Assembly (NCBI RefSeq): GCF_000612625.1
Contig: NZ_CCAS010000003.1
Coordinates: forward strand, 103,027 to 167,026
Source: Neobacillus jeddahensis
Lineage (GTDB): Bacteria; Bacillota; Bacilli; Bacillales; Cytobacillaceae
Reading direction: 5' to 3'
Length of the DNA: 64,000 nt
Shown: positions 8,648-16,449 of the stretch, piece by piece
Layout of the letters: every line of letters starts with the position of its first letter
Numbering within the stretch: position 1 is the stretch's first letter
Position numbers and translations under genes: made by a program
Notes under the pieces: generated by a model
Databases searched by the model: none
What the model saw: only the letters and a program-made list of their open reading frames with translations
What the model was told of the DNA's origin: nothing

Positions 8648-9808
8648 ATGATACTTCTTGAAGAGAAGCGAACTATTAAATGGTTTTTACTATTTTTCTA
8701 TATTATTATGCTTGGATATGATTGCTTTTACTATTTCGTAGCACCAGGACTTATAACTGATAGAAAAATAGGATTACCTAGCAATTATTGGTATTTGAAC
8801 TATATTGTATTGATGATATTAATACCAGTGACCTATAATTTAAATAGGTTAAATAGGCATGCATTGATAAAATATGTGTTTTTTATTAGCTATTTAATAA
8901 CAGTTTTCATTGTTGATATTTTTACTTATTTTGGGAGTGAAGAACCATATACTAGCGGGAATATGGTAGAAATATTTTTAATATTATCATTGCCACTATT
9001 CTTGGATAAAAAATATTTTTGGATAGTTACTTTAGGAGAAATTATAAAATATCTCATTACTGGAATTGTTTTGCAAACATCTTATGTTATTATGCCGATC
9101 ATTTTAATTATAGTTGTATCAATTATGTCATTTTTCATCTTAACTCGTTTTTTAGGCTATGTTGGAGCATTAAGTTTGTCTTATGATAAACAGTTAGAGG
9201 GTATTGTAAAAGGAGTCATTGCTACACTTGAACTAAAAGACCCTTATACAAGAGGCCATAGTGAACGAGTGGCGAAGTATGCTTTATTATTGGTACAAGA
9301 AATCGGTAGATTCTCAAAAGAGGAACAAAAGTCATTTTATCATGCTTGTTTATTACATGATATTGGGAAGGTTCATATCCCTGATTCAATATTAATGAAA
9401 CCTGGTAAGCTCACAACGGAAGAATTTGAAATTATTAAATCACATCCAGTAGTTGGTGAAGAAGCAGTAAAGGATGTACAGGAAATAAAGGAAGGTATTA
9501 GCGTTATTCGTTCTCATCATGAACGGTGGGACGGAAAAGGATATCCGGATCAACTGAAAGGTGAAAATATTCCTTTACTTGCTAGAGTTACAGCGATTGC
9601 TGATGCCTTTGATGCTATGACATCATCGCGCTCCTATCGAGCAGCCTTATCTGTTGATGAGGCATATAGACGTATTTTAGATGGTGCTGGTTCCCAATTT
9701 GATCCTTCGTTAGTGGAAGAGTTTAAAAAGGTTTTCCATGTATGGGTCAAATTTCATAGAGATTATCCATGGACTAAGTGGGAAAATTATAAGGAGGTAA
9801 AGGTATGA
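8648..9808 (+). CDS. Membrane HD-GYP cyclic-di-GMP phosphodiesterase
   Basis: Predicted c-di-GMP hydrolase on the inner face of the membrane. Residues 1-175 are a six-helix sensor homologous to that of the preceding kinase; residues 180-370 are an HD-GYP domain with the metal-binding HD pair at about 237-238 (CLLHDIGKVHIPD) and the signature HHERWDGKGYP at 290-300. All key residues are kept, so it should be active. The start ATG 8648 follows CTGGAGG. Its stop codon overlaps the start of a 23-codon peptide gene (ATGA), so the two are translationally coupled. Activity on c-di-GMP is inferred from the family. Confidence 0.85.
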   Translation: MILLEEKRTIKWFLLFFYIIMLGYDCFYYFVAPGLITDRKIGLPSNYWYLNYIVLMILIPVTYNLNRLNRHALIKYVFFISYLITVFIVDIFTYFGSEEPYTSGNMVEIFLILSLPLFLDKKYFWIVTLGEIIKYLITGIVLQTSYVIMPIILIIVVSIMSFFILTRFLGYVGALSLSYDKQLEGIVKGVIATLELKDPYTRGHSERVAKYALLLVQEIGRFSKEEQKSFYHACLLHDIGKVHIPDSILMKPGKLTTEEFEIIKSHPVVGEEAVKDVQEIKEGISVIRSHHERWDGKGYPDQLKGENIPLLARVTAIADAFDAMTSSRSYRAALSVDEAYRRILDGAGSQFDPSLVEEFKKVFHVWVKFHRDYPWTKWENYKEVKV

Positions 9809-9876
9809 AAATTCGTAAATTAAAAAAAATTAAGACAACTTGCTGGTGGTGTCCTTGGATAGGATTAAAGGAATAA
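9805..9876 (+). CDS. Small Cys/Trp-rich peptide, candidate modified-peptide precursor
   Basis: A 23-codon frame that begins on the ATGA overlap with the HD-GYP gene and has a near-perfect ribosome site, AAGGAGGT, six to seven bases ahead. The first ten residues are strongly basic (MKIRKLKKIK); the remainder, TT followed by CWWCPWIGLKE, holds two cysteines and three tryptophans in six positions. That is most unlike chance translation and resembles a leader-core arrangement. A hairpin with a T-rich tail follows at once, and then a gene for a PqqD-like/M50 membrane protease. I infer a secreted, possibly modified peptide (bacteriocin or signal) cut by that protease. It is too short for usual gene callers. 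I do not recognise the family. Confidence 0.65.
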   Translation: MKIRKLKKIKTTCWWCPWIGLKE

Positions 9877-9882
9877 TTGGTG

Positions 9883-9917
9883 GGATGTTAGCTTATATGC
9901 TAGCATCCTTCTTTATT
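9883..9917 (+). terminator. Hairpin between peptide and protease genes (attenuator)
   Basis: GGATGTTAGC pairs with GCTAGCATCC over 6 bases (one G-U pair), followed by TTCTTTATT. The tail is moderate, so partial read-through into the protease gene is likely, as is common after precursor-peptide genes. Confidence 0.6.
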
Positions 9918-9946
9918 AGAAAATCCCAAACTAAAAGGGTGTTAAA

Positions 9947-11128
9947 ATGAGCCTTACACTTGATTCAAGACTGTTGTTGGTTCCACTCGCTATTCGAAAA
10001 GACAAAAAGAATTACATTGTAGAAGATCAAACCACAGGCGACTTTTTTGAAATGCCTGTGGTTTGTATTGATGCCATTGAATTGATTCAAACTGATTTGC
10101 CATTAGGTGAAATAGAGCAACAGCTTAAAGCAAAATACCCAAACGAAGAAATTGATCTGATCGATTTTGCCAAGCAATTATCAGAGCTGAAACTTGTCGT
10201 GGAAATGGATGGCGTCATAATAGATCGTAAGGAGAATAAAGGGGAGAGTTTAGGTTATTTGTGGATTTCCCCACAGATCGGCAAATTCTTCTTTAACAAA
10301 GGATCATACCTTGTTTATGCTGCTTTATTAGTTATGATTATCTACCTTTTCATCACCAAGCCCGGATTATTTCCCCATTATAAAGATTTGTTTATTTCTG
10401 ATTACATGATGTTGAACATCCCAGTATGGATCTTGTTAACCTTTTGTTTAGTGTTATTTCATGAATTTGGCCATGTGTTAGCAATGAGGGCAAAAAACCT
10501 TCCGACTAGATTAGAAATAGGTCATCGCTTATTCCTTGTTGTCCTTGAGACGGATATGTCTGCAGTATGGAAACTGCCTTCGACCGATCGTAACGTGCTG
10601 TATCTAGCAGGTCTTTGTTTTGATACAGTCATCCTTTCGCTTGCTTTATTGGGTCAGCTGATGTTTGCCAATGGATCAGGGGTTTTTCTTAGTATCTTGA
10701 ATATCATTATCCTAGACACATTTATTCGCATAGTGTACCAATGCTGTATTTATATGAAAACGGACTTATATTACGTCTTTGAAAATACATCTGGCTGTTA
10801 TAACCTGATGGAAAATGCCCAGGATATGATTAGAAAAAGACTCCCGTTCCGAAAGGCACAATCCTCAGAAGAGGTAATTTTTACGGGTGAAAGAAAGACT
10901 GTATTCATCTATTCCATCTTTTATTTTATCGGGGTCGCGTTAACGATTAGCCTATATTTCTTCTTTTATCTTCCACAATTATTGTTTGCCTGGAAAAAGA
11001 TTATTCCGGGTTTTTCAGAAGGAGCGGCCACCCTCCCTTTTTGGGATGCAATGCTATTCTCATTGCAAATAATAGTAGGACTATCCTTGTTGTTATACTC
11101 ATGGAGGAAAAAATCCAGCACTACTTAG
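9947..11128 (+). CDS. PqqD-like/M50 membrane zinc metalloprotease
   Basis: Multi-pass site-2-type protease of 393 residues. Residues 1-95 look like a PqqD/RRE-type winged-helix peptide-binding domain; from about 120 on there are about eight membrane helices. The zinc motif HEFGH is at about 172-176 within the third hydrophobic stretch, and a possible third ligand is the aspartate in NIIILDTF. This layout is that of proteases in modified-peptide clusters such as YydH of the epipeptide operon. ATG 9947 follows AAAAGGGTG and lies 70 bases after the Cys/Trp-rich peptide gene. I infer that it recognises that peptide through the N-terminal domain and cuts or releases it. No radical-SAM enzyme or ABC exporter is adjacent. 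Confidence 0.75.
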   Translation: MSLTLDSRLLLVPLAIRKDKKNYIVEDQTTGDFFEMPVVCIDAIELIQTDLPLGEIEQQLKAKYPNEEIDLIDFAKQLSELKLVVEMDGVIIDRKENKGESLGYLWISPQIGKFFFNKGSYLVYAALLVMIIYLFITKPGLFPHYKDLFISDYMMLNIPVWILLTFCLVLFHEFGHVLAMRAKNLPTRLEIGHRLFLVVLETDMSAVWKLPSTDRNVLYLAGLCFDTVILSLALLGQLMFANGSGVFLSILNIIILDTFIRIVYQCCIYMKTDLYYVFENTSGCYNLMENAQDMIRKRLPFRKAQSSEEVIFTGERKTVFIYSIFYFIGVALTISLYFFFYLPQLLFAWKKIIPGFSEGAATLPFWDAMLFSLQIIVGLSLLLYSWRKKSSTT

Positions 11129-11198
11129 CGCTTCAGCTTTTCGATTTGTGACAATAATTTGTCTAAAATAATATTTCTAAGGGTTTTTCCCCCCGATG

Positions 11199-11216
11199 AT
11201 AGGGGAGTTCCCCTAT
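11199..11216. promoter_or_regulatory. GC-rich palindrome upstream of the nitrate-reductase operon
   Basis: ATAGGGGA-GT-TCCCCTAT is a perfect palindrome with a 2-base centre in AT-rich DNA. A -10 box TACAAT at 11240-11245 has no matching -35, and the palindrome centre falls at about -44.5, where a LuxR-type activator would sit. Staphylococcal NreC is reported to bind GC-rich palindromes before nitrate-respiration genes, and an NreC-like gene is in this cluster. The assignment is inferred. Confidence 0.5.
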
Positions 11217-11223
11217 ATAGATG

Positions 11224-11277
11224 ACACATCTATTTTTCTTACAATAAGAGTAAGAAAAACGGATGTGTTATTTTTTT
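11224..11277 (+). terminator. Long leader hairpin with T-run before the nitrate operon
   Basis: Two stacked stems (ACACATC/GATGTGT outside and TTTTTCTTAC/GTAAGAAAAA inside) with a 7-base loop, then TTATTTTTTT that runs straight into the AAGGAGGA site of the first gene. It can serve as the terminator for the protease transcript or as an attenuator for the nitrate operon. Confidence 0.75.
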
Positions 11278-11292
11278 AAGGAGGACGAAAAC

Positions 11293-12375
11293 ATGCAGTC
11301 AACTATCGCTACGACTAAAAAAAAGGAACGCTCAATCAATGATGCGTTTGCTTCTCATTTTGCAAAATCCATGTTTTTAACAGTTGTTGGACTGTTCATT
11401 TTAACGTTTATCGGCACAAGAATGTTCACGCATGTCGATTTAAATCTTTATGGATATATGGTAGGAACGATTGTCTTTATCGGAGGATTTTTCTACCGCT
11501 TTATTGCCTGGGGAGAAAGACCACCAACCAAAATTTTTATTAAAAAAGGTCTGAAGCTTCTTTTTCGAAAAAGCACACCGAAAACAGCTGTCAATCATTT
11601 AGCCATATACGATTTCATCCGCAATCGTGGGATTTACCGTTGGATTCAGCATATTTTAATTGGCTGGGGCTGTGTGCTCGCCTGCCTGGTTACCTTTCCA
11701 CTGGTATTCAGCTGGATGTATTTTACGATGGAAGACAATGGATATTATACAATTGTCCTCTTTGGAATGAATGTCATGCATGTGAAAGCGGAAGGGATTA
11801 TTGCTTGGTTATCCTATAATGCCTTGAACATTGCCGCCATCATGGTGACAGCCGGCGTCGTTATGGCATTAAACCGCCGCCTGAAAAATATGCAGGCCCG
11901 AGCAGAACAAAAATTTATGTACGACTTTTTACCATTATACTTACTATTATTTATTTCAATAACTGGATTACTATTAACTTTCCAAAACATAGTCCTACAT
12001 GGCTGGATGCAGCCGCAAATGTCGTTAATTCATCAATTTTCCGTTATTGTCACGCTTATTTATCTACCGTTTGGTAAGCTTGCACACATTCCGTTCCGCC
12101 CAGTGAGCGTATTTGCAAGAAACTACCGTGAACATTATGGCGAGCAACAGATGAAGGAATGTAAGGTATGTGGTGATCATTTTGTTTCAGTTGAACAATC
12201 AAGCGATGTCATTCAAGTCTTGGGCGCCAATGAAATTGACTTCAATATGCAGGATGGCTTTAATTTAGCTGAGCTATGTCTGCCATGCCGAAGAAAATAT
12301 CGCATATCAAGATTTTCAGGATTCGCAACACATCAAGTGAAGGTCAAGGAGGCAAACCAGAATGCCAAAGGATAA
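11293..12375 (+). CDS. NarI/HdrE-like heme b membrane subunit with C-terminal Cys pairs
   Basis: Membrane anchor and likely menaquinol dehydrogenase of the adjoining nitrate reductase. ATG 11293 follows AAGGAGGA; an upstream in-frame ATG lies inside the leader hairpin. Six or so hydrophobic helices include histidines placed as heme b ligands (RWIQHILIGWG near residue 120; SLIHQFSVIVTL and FGKLAHIPFRPV near 245-270, the HdrE/NarI pattern). After residue 290 a soluble tail carries two Cys pairs (CKVCGDHF and CLPCRRKYR) that could bind zinc or an Fe-S cluster. It overlaps the catalytic-subunit gene by 14 bases. Heme content and quinol oxidation are inferred. Confidence 0.75.
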   Translation: MQSTIATTKKKERSINDAFASHFAKSMFLTVVGLFILTFIGTRMFTHVDLNLYGYMVGTIVFIGGFFYRFIAWGERPPTKIFIKKGLKLLFRKSTPKTAVNHLAIYDFIRNRGIYRWIQHILIGWGCVLACLVTFPLVFSWMYFTMEDNGYYTIVLFGMNVMHVKAEGIIAWLSYNALNIAAIMVTAGVVMALNRRLKNMQARAEQKFMYDFLPLYLLLFISITGLLLTFQNIVLHGWMQPQMSLIHQFSVIVTLIYLPFGKLAHIPFRPVSVFARNYREHYGEQQMKECKVCGDHFVSVEQSSDVIQVLGANEIDFNMQDGFNLAELCLPCRRKYRISRFSGFATHQVKVKEANQNAKG

Positions 12376-14551
12376 TTTTCGGAACCCTAGAGATGGATTT
12401 TTCAAAGAAGTCGAAAATGTACGCCATCCCAATGAAACTCTTGTGAAAACACACTGCAGCTATTGTGGTATGCAATGTGGAATGAATTTACGAGTTAATA
12501 CAAAAACAAATAAAATTATTGGGGTCGAACCCCGTTATGACTGGCCAGTAACACTAGGAAAAATGTGTCCTAAAGGAGTTACAGCTTACCAACAAACAAA
12601 CCATGACGATCGGATCTTAAAACCATTAATCCGTGATGATGCTTCGCTAAAAGGCACGAAAGAGGGCTTTCGTGAAGCAACATGGGATGAAGCCTACCGC
12701 TTAATTGCGAAAAAGTTTGCTGAGCTACAAAGTAAATACGGTAAAGACACCCTATCCGTGTTCAGTGGCGTATCGATGACCAACGAAAAGTGTTATTTAA
12801 CAGGCAAGTTTGCTAGAGTGGGCATGCAAACGCGCTATATCGATTATAACGGTCGTTTCTGTATGTCGAGTGCAGCAGGTGGCTTCCTTCGCTCATTCGG
12901 AGTGGACCGTGGTTCAACCTTACCTTGGACCGATGTTCATGAAACAGATTGCTTATTCATTGCGGGAAGTAATACAGCTGAATGTCATCCTACTTCAATG
13001 TTCCGCGTTTGGGCTGTACAAGAACGCGGCGGCTACTTAATTGTTGCCGATCCAAGGGAAACGCCAATTGCTAGAAGAGCAGATGTTCACTTGGATTTAA
13101 GACCAGGAACAGACCTTGCACTGGCTAACGGAATCTTAAATCTGCTGATCCAAAACGGTTACGCAGATGAAGAATTTGTTAACAACCATACAAATGGCTT
13201 TGAAGAAACAAAAGAGCTCGTGAAAGAATTTACACCAGAATATACAAGTGAACTAACTGGGGTTGCTCCAGAAAAAATTATCCGTGCCGCTGAAATATAC
13301 GGAAAAGCACCAAATGCGATTGTGATGTTTGCACGTGGAATCGAGCAGCAGCATAAAGGCGTTGATAACGTTTCTGGTTATACGAATATGGCGTTAGTAA
13401 CAGGAAAAATTGGCCGTCCGAAAGCAGGAGTAGCAACGTTTACGGGCCAAGGAAATGGTCAAGGGGGGCGTGAGCATGGTCAAAAATCTGACTTGCTGCC
13501 TGGCTATCGCAAAATTACCAATCCAAAGCATGTGGAAGAAGTATGTAAAGTATGGGGAATTACCCCGGAAGAAATGCCGCAGCCAGGTGTATCTGCCTAT
13601 GAAATGTTTGAATTAATGGAACAAAAAACAATCCGCGGATTGTACTTACTTTGCTCCAACCCTGCAGTTTCAGCGCCAAACTTGAACTTTGTTCGTAAGG
13701 CAATGAAAGGCTTAGATTTCATGGTATGTGCTGATTTTTATCTTTCCGAGTCAGCGGAATTTGCGGATGTGATTCTTCCAACGGTTACTTGGTCTGAGGA
13801 CGAAGGGACCGTAACCAACCTAGAAGGTCGGATCATTAAAATCAATAAAGCACAAGAACCAATAGGAGAATCAAAACCAGATTGGCAAATACAGGCCGAA
13901 CTTGCTGAATACTTGGGTAGAGGTAAGTACTTCTCCCATTTAAAAACGGCTAAAGATGTAGCCGATGAATTCCGTTTAGCGTCTAAGGGCGGCTACGCCG
14001 ATTACTATGGTGCAACATGGGATAAGATTGACAAACAAGACGGTGTTTTCTGGCCTTGTAAGGATGAAAATGATCCTGGAACACCGCATATGTTTTTAGA
14101 TAAAAAATTCTATCATCCAGATGGTCGTGCAAAGATTTGTGCCTTGCCATACCGACCACCAGCAGAAGAACCGAACGAGGAGTATCCATTACGTCTCACA
14201 ACAGGTCGTGTAGTCTATCATTATTTATCTGGTAACCAAACGCGCCGGATTCAATTTTTGCGCGATATGTGTCCGGAACCGTATGTCGAGGTCCATCCGG
14301 AAACGGCTGCCAAATATAACATTGAACATGAAGAACATGTCCGCTTGTATACCCGCAGGGGAGAAGCTGAATATAAAGTGAAAATTACTGAAGCGATCCG
14401 TAAAGATACGGTGTTTGTACCGTACCACTTCGGTCACGACCAATCTATTAATCTATTAACGATACCGGCGCTAGATCCAATGTCACGAATGCCTGAATTT
14501 AAAGCGTGTGCCGCGCAGATTGAAAAACTGAAACTAAAGAAGGTGCAGTAA
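12362..14551 (+). CDS. NasC-like molybdopterin nitrate reductase, catalytic subunit
   Basis: Mo-bis-MGD oxidoreductase that should reduce nitrate to nitrite in the cytoplasm. Residues 32-69 hold a [4Fe-4S] motif (C32, C35, C39, C69 in HCSYCGMQCG and GKMCPKG); the likely molybdenum ligand is C167 in NGRFCMSS. GQGNGQGGREHGQKSD and LTTGRVVYHYLSG match the assimilatory enzyme NasC of B. subtilis very closely over the whole length (729 versus about 710 aa). There is no Tat signal. Unlike NasC, it is encoded between a b-type membrane subunit and ferredoxin/Rieske genes, with no NasB-type NADH subunit, so its electrons probably come from quinol. Nitrate as substrate is supported by the Nre-type sensor genes downstream. 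Confidence 0.85.
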   Translation: MPKDNFRNPRDGFFKEVENVRHPNETLVKTHCSYCGMQCGMNLRVNTKTNKIIGVEPRYDWPVTLGKMCPKGVTAYQQTNHDDRILKPLIRDDASLKGTKEGFREATWDEAYRLIAKKFAELQSKYGKDTLSVFSGVSMTNEKCYLTGKFARVGMQTRYIDYNGRFCMSSAAGGFLRSFGVDRGSTLPWTDVHETDCLFIAGSNTAECHPTSMFRVWAVQERGGYLIVADPRETPIARRADVHLDLRPGTDLALANGILNLLIQNGYADEEFVNNHTNGFEETKELVKEFTPEYTSELTGVAPEKIIRAAEIYGKAPNAIVMFARGIEQQHKGVDNVSGYTNMALVTGKIGRPKAGVATFTGQGNGQGGREHGQKSDLLPGYRKITNPKHVEEVCKVWGITPEEMPQPGVSAYEMFELMEQKTIRGLYLLCSNPAVSAPNLNFVRKAMKGLDFMVCADFYLSESAEFADVILPTVTWSEDEGTVTNLEGRIIKINKAQEPIGESKPDWQIQAELAEYLGRGKYFSHLKTAKDVADEFRLASKGGYADYYGATWDKIDKQDGVFWPCKDENDPGTPHMFLDKKFYHPDGRAKICALPYRPPAEEPNEEYPLRLTTGRVVYHYLSGNQTRRIQFLRDMCPEPYVEVHPETAAKYNIEHEEHVRLYTRRGEAEYKVKITEAIRKDTVFVPYHFGHDQSINLLTIPALDPMSRMPEFKACAAQIEKLKLKKVQ

Positions 14552-15112
14552 ATGAAAAAGAGGCTGTATTTAGAACTTGAAAACTGTATAGGATGCCGTT
14601 CGTGTTTGGCTGCCTGCACACAGTGTGGAGGACATGAGGAACGCAATCGTAACTATGTTTATGACGTGAATCCACTTGTCAACCGTCAAACGATGCCTCT
14701 GATGTGCCTACACTGTGTGAATCCTGCATGTGCGAGAAGCTGTCCGGCTCAAGCCATTCAAATTCATGAAACAGGTGCTGTTCTTTCGGCACTTGTGGAA
14801 AAGTGTATTGGCTGTCAAAACTGTACGATTGCTTGTCCGTATGGTATACCGAAGTTTGATACAGAGCAAAATCTAATGTATAAATGTGATCTATGTATTG
14901 ATCGGACAAAGGATGGTATCCCGCCAATGTGCGCAAGTGTCTGTCCTTCCAATACGTTGCAGTGGTTAACAGATGAAGAAATTGAAGCGAAACAAAAGCA
15001 ATTTAATCTTGATAATGGTAAATGGGTAACAAGTATGCCTTATTTAGAAGGCGAAACGAATGTTAAAGTGAATCTCCCTGGAATCTTGCAGGGTGTTACT
15101 AAACTGTTTTAG
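14552..15112 (+). CDS. Four-cluster 4Fe-4S ferredoxin subunit (DmsB/NrfC type)
   Basis: Electron-transfer subunit of 186 residues with four cysteine groups that could bind four [4Fe-4S] clusters: ENCIGCRSCLAACTQC, CLHCVNPACARSCP, KCIGCQNCTIACPYG and KCDLCIDR with CASVCPS. This is the layout of the beta subunits of DMSO-reductase-family complexes. The start ATG immediately follows the stop of the catalytic gene, so the subunits are translated together. It should wire the membrane b-type subunit or the Rieske protein to the NasC-like enzyme. It has no export signal and so is cytoplasmic. Confidence 0.88.
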   Translation: MKKRLYLELENCIGCRSCLAACTQCGGHEERNRNYVYDVNPLVNRQTMPLMCLHCVNPACARSCPAQAIQIHETGAVLSALVEKCIGCQNCTIACPYGIPKFDTEQNLMYKCDLCIDRTKDGIPPMCASVCPSNTLQWLTDEEIEAKQKQFNLDNGKWVTSMPYLEGETNVKVNLPGILQGVTKLF

Positions 15113-15124
15113 GAGGGATTATTC

Positions 15125-15649
15125 ATGACAGATAAAAATAATAAAATCCCGTTCAATGAAGATAACTATACACATAATATAAACCGAAATAATGAAAGAA
15201 AACTTGACCGTCGTGGTTTCATGAAAACATTGGTAGGTGCTGCAGGAGTGTTTGCGGTATCTTCCCTTCCATGGGGAGTGTTGGCGGCAAAGGAATTGAA
15301 TGGGCTCGGGGATAAAAAATATCCGAAGCATAAAATCACCGATGAAAAGTCCTTGCCAATCGGGGACGCGGTTGACTTCGCTTTCCCAGGGGAACATGAT
15401 AGTGCGATCTTAATCCGCCTTTCAGAGAAAAAATATGTTGCCTATCAAAATGCCTGTACTCATTTACGTTGCCCTGTGTTTTGGAAAAAGGATGAAGGGG
15501 AAATGCTCTGTCCATGTCATCACGGGAAATTTGATGTAAACACAGGTGAACCGATCGCGGGACCGCCAAGACGTCCACTCCCTGAAATTCATGTGAAGGT
15601 TGAAAATGGCGCCGTCTATGCCGTGGGGGTGAAACGCTATGAAGCGTAG
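15125..15649 (+). CDS. Tat-exported Rieske [2Fe-2S] protein
   Basis: A 174-residue Rieske protein. The N-terminus has a long hydrophilic region and then a twin-arginine signal, DRRGFMKTLVGAAG (about residues 29-42), with a hydrophobic stretch that may remain as an anchor. The cluster motifs are CTHLRC and CPCHHGKFD near the C-terminus. The domain would lie on the outer face, while the catalytic subunit is inside, so it probably forms a quinol-oxidising unit with the b-type subunit. It follows the ferredoxin gene by 12 bases behind AGGAGGG and overlaps the next small gene by 11. Confidence 0.87.
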   Translation: MTDKNNKIPFNEDNYTHNINRNNERKLDRRGFMKTLVGAAGVFAVSSLPWGVLAAKELNGLGDKKYPKHKITDEKSLPIGDAVDFAFPGEHDSAILIRLSEKKYVAYQNACTHLRCPVFWKKDEGEMLCPCHHGKFDVNTGEPIAGPPRRPLPEIHVKVENGAVYAVGVKRYEA

Positions 15650-15830
15650 TTATTTACCTGTCGCCTTCCTACTTGCCGTGTTGATGTTGAACCTTATTTT
15701 TACACAATATATGGTGCATCAATATTTTTATGAACATTATACAAATACGATTATTGCGGCTGTCATCAATGTTATACTATTCCCAGTCGCCTTCCTTATT
15801 TATAAAAAAGGTGTGAATGTCCATGACTAG
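15639..15830 (+). CDS. Small two-helix membrane protein in nitrate operon
   Basis: A 63-residue protein made of two hydrophobic helices (about residues 6-24 and 36-55) separated by YFYEHYTNT. It overlaps the Rieske gene at its 5' end and the following gene at its 3' end, so it is tightly coupled to the operon. It may be a small structural subunit of the membrane complex, but the family is not recognised. Confidence 0.65.
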   Translation: MKRSYLPVAFLLAVLMLNLIFTQYMVHQYFYEHYTNTIIAAVINVILFPVAFLIYKKGVNVHD

Positions 15831-16134
15831 TGAGACATATATTGATTTTTGTTTCGTACGTCCGGAATTAGGTGGCTTCGCTAACGAAATTAATGAATTA
15901 TTGAAACAAACCTTTGCAAAGAAACGGTTGAATTGGTTTTTGGAAGAAAAAACAATGGAAGGCGTCGAAATGGTGGTTGCTGAAATCAAAGGGATGAGCA
16001 ATTGGAATTCTGAGGATGAGACCATCCAATATCTTGAAGAAACAGCGGGGGATAAGTTTTGGGAGTATTTGCAGGGCTACAAGATGTTTATCTATCCGGT
16101 CAAGAGAGGATGTACTAGCTGTGGAACTCATTAA
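15823..16134 (+). CDS. Conserved-context hypothetical protein of nitrate operon
   Basis: A 103-residue soluble protein of unknown family. ATG 15823 is the better spaced start behind AAAGGTG; ATG 15817 is two codons upstream. It is mixed alpha/beta by look, with a Trp-rich middle (RLNWFLEEKTMEG, GMSNWNSEDE) and a C-terminal Cys pair, GCTSCGTH. Its position between complex subunits suggests an assembly or regulatory role for the nitrate reductase. That is inferred from context only. Confidence 0.6.
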   Translation: MTSETYIDFCFVRPELGGFANEINELLKQTFAKKRLNWFLEEKTMEGVEMVVAEIKGMSNWNSEDETIQYLEETAGDKFWEYLQGYKMFIYPVKRGCTSCGTH

Positions 16135-16402
16135 ATTAGAAGATGTGAAACAGTTTGTCGGCATCCCAGTAGTCATTTCGATCCATGATGACGAAGGTGG
16201 AGATCAACCACCTGCTGTAAAGAAATCTATAAAAAAAATTCAGTACTGTCCGGATGGGACACATATCCGTTTTTATTTTGATGATATTTATTTTCTTGCC
16301 GTTCCACTCACTAGCAGTGTTAATCGAAATGATGAACAGTGGTCTGCATTTGACCAGGAAAGCGGCTTAGTTTATACAGTAAAAAAGGTCCAGGATATTT
16401 AA
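16121..16402 (+). CDS. Hypothetical protein, last gene of nitrate operon
   Basis: A 93-residue protein read from GTG 16121, which overlaps the preceding gene by 14 bases. Longer readings would start inside that gene and lack a ribosome site. The product begins MELIKLEDVKQFVG and is rich in beta-type segments (VVISIHDD, HIRFYFDDIYFLAVPL). No catalytic motif or Cys cluster is seen and the family is not recognised. A terminator follows, so it closes the operon. Confidence 0.55.
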   Translation: MELIKLEDVKQFVGIPVVISIHDDEGGDQPPAVKKSIKKIQYCPDGTHIRFYFDDIYFLAVPLTSSVNRNDEQWSAFDQESGLVYTVKKVQDI

Positions 16403-16420
16403 TCACCCTGGCCTTTTTTT
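16384..16420 (+). terminator. Terminator of nitrate-reductase operon
   Basis: AAAGG-T-CCAGG pairs with CCTGGCCTTT (one bulged T) and is followed by a run of T. It separates the structural genes from the sensor genes. Confidence 0.75.
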
Positions 16421-16449
16421 AACATTCACTATAGATTGGAGGGAGAATC

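Noticed and set aside
11145..11165. TTGTGACAATAATTTGTC as a Rex, Fnr or NsrR site before the nitrate operon
   Set aside because: Only the first half matches a Rex- or B. subtilis Fnr-type site; the second half lacks TCACA, so it is not called.
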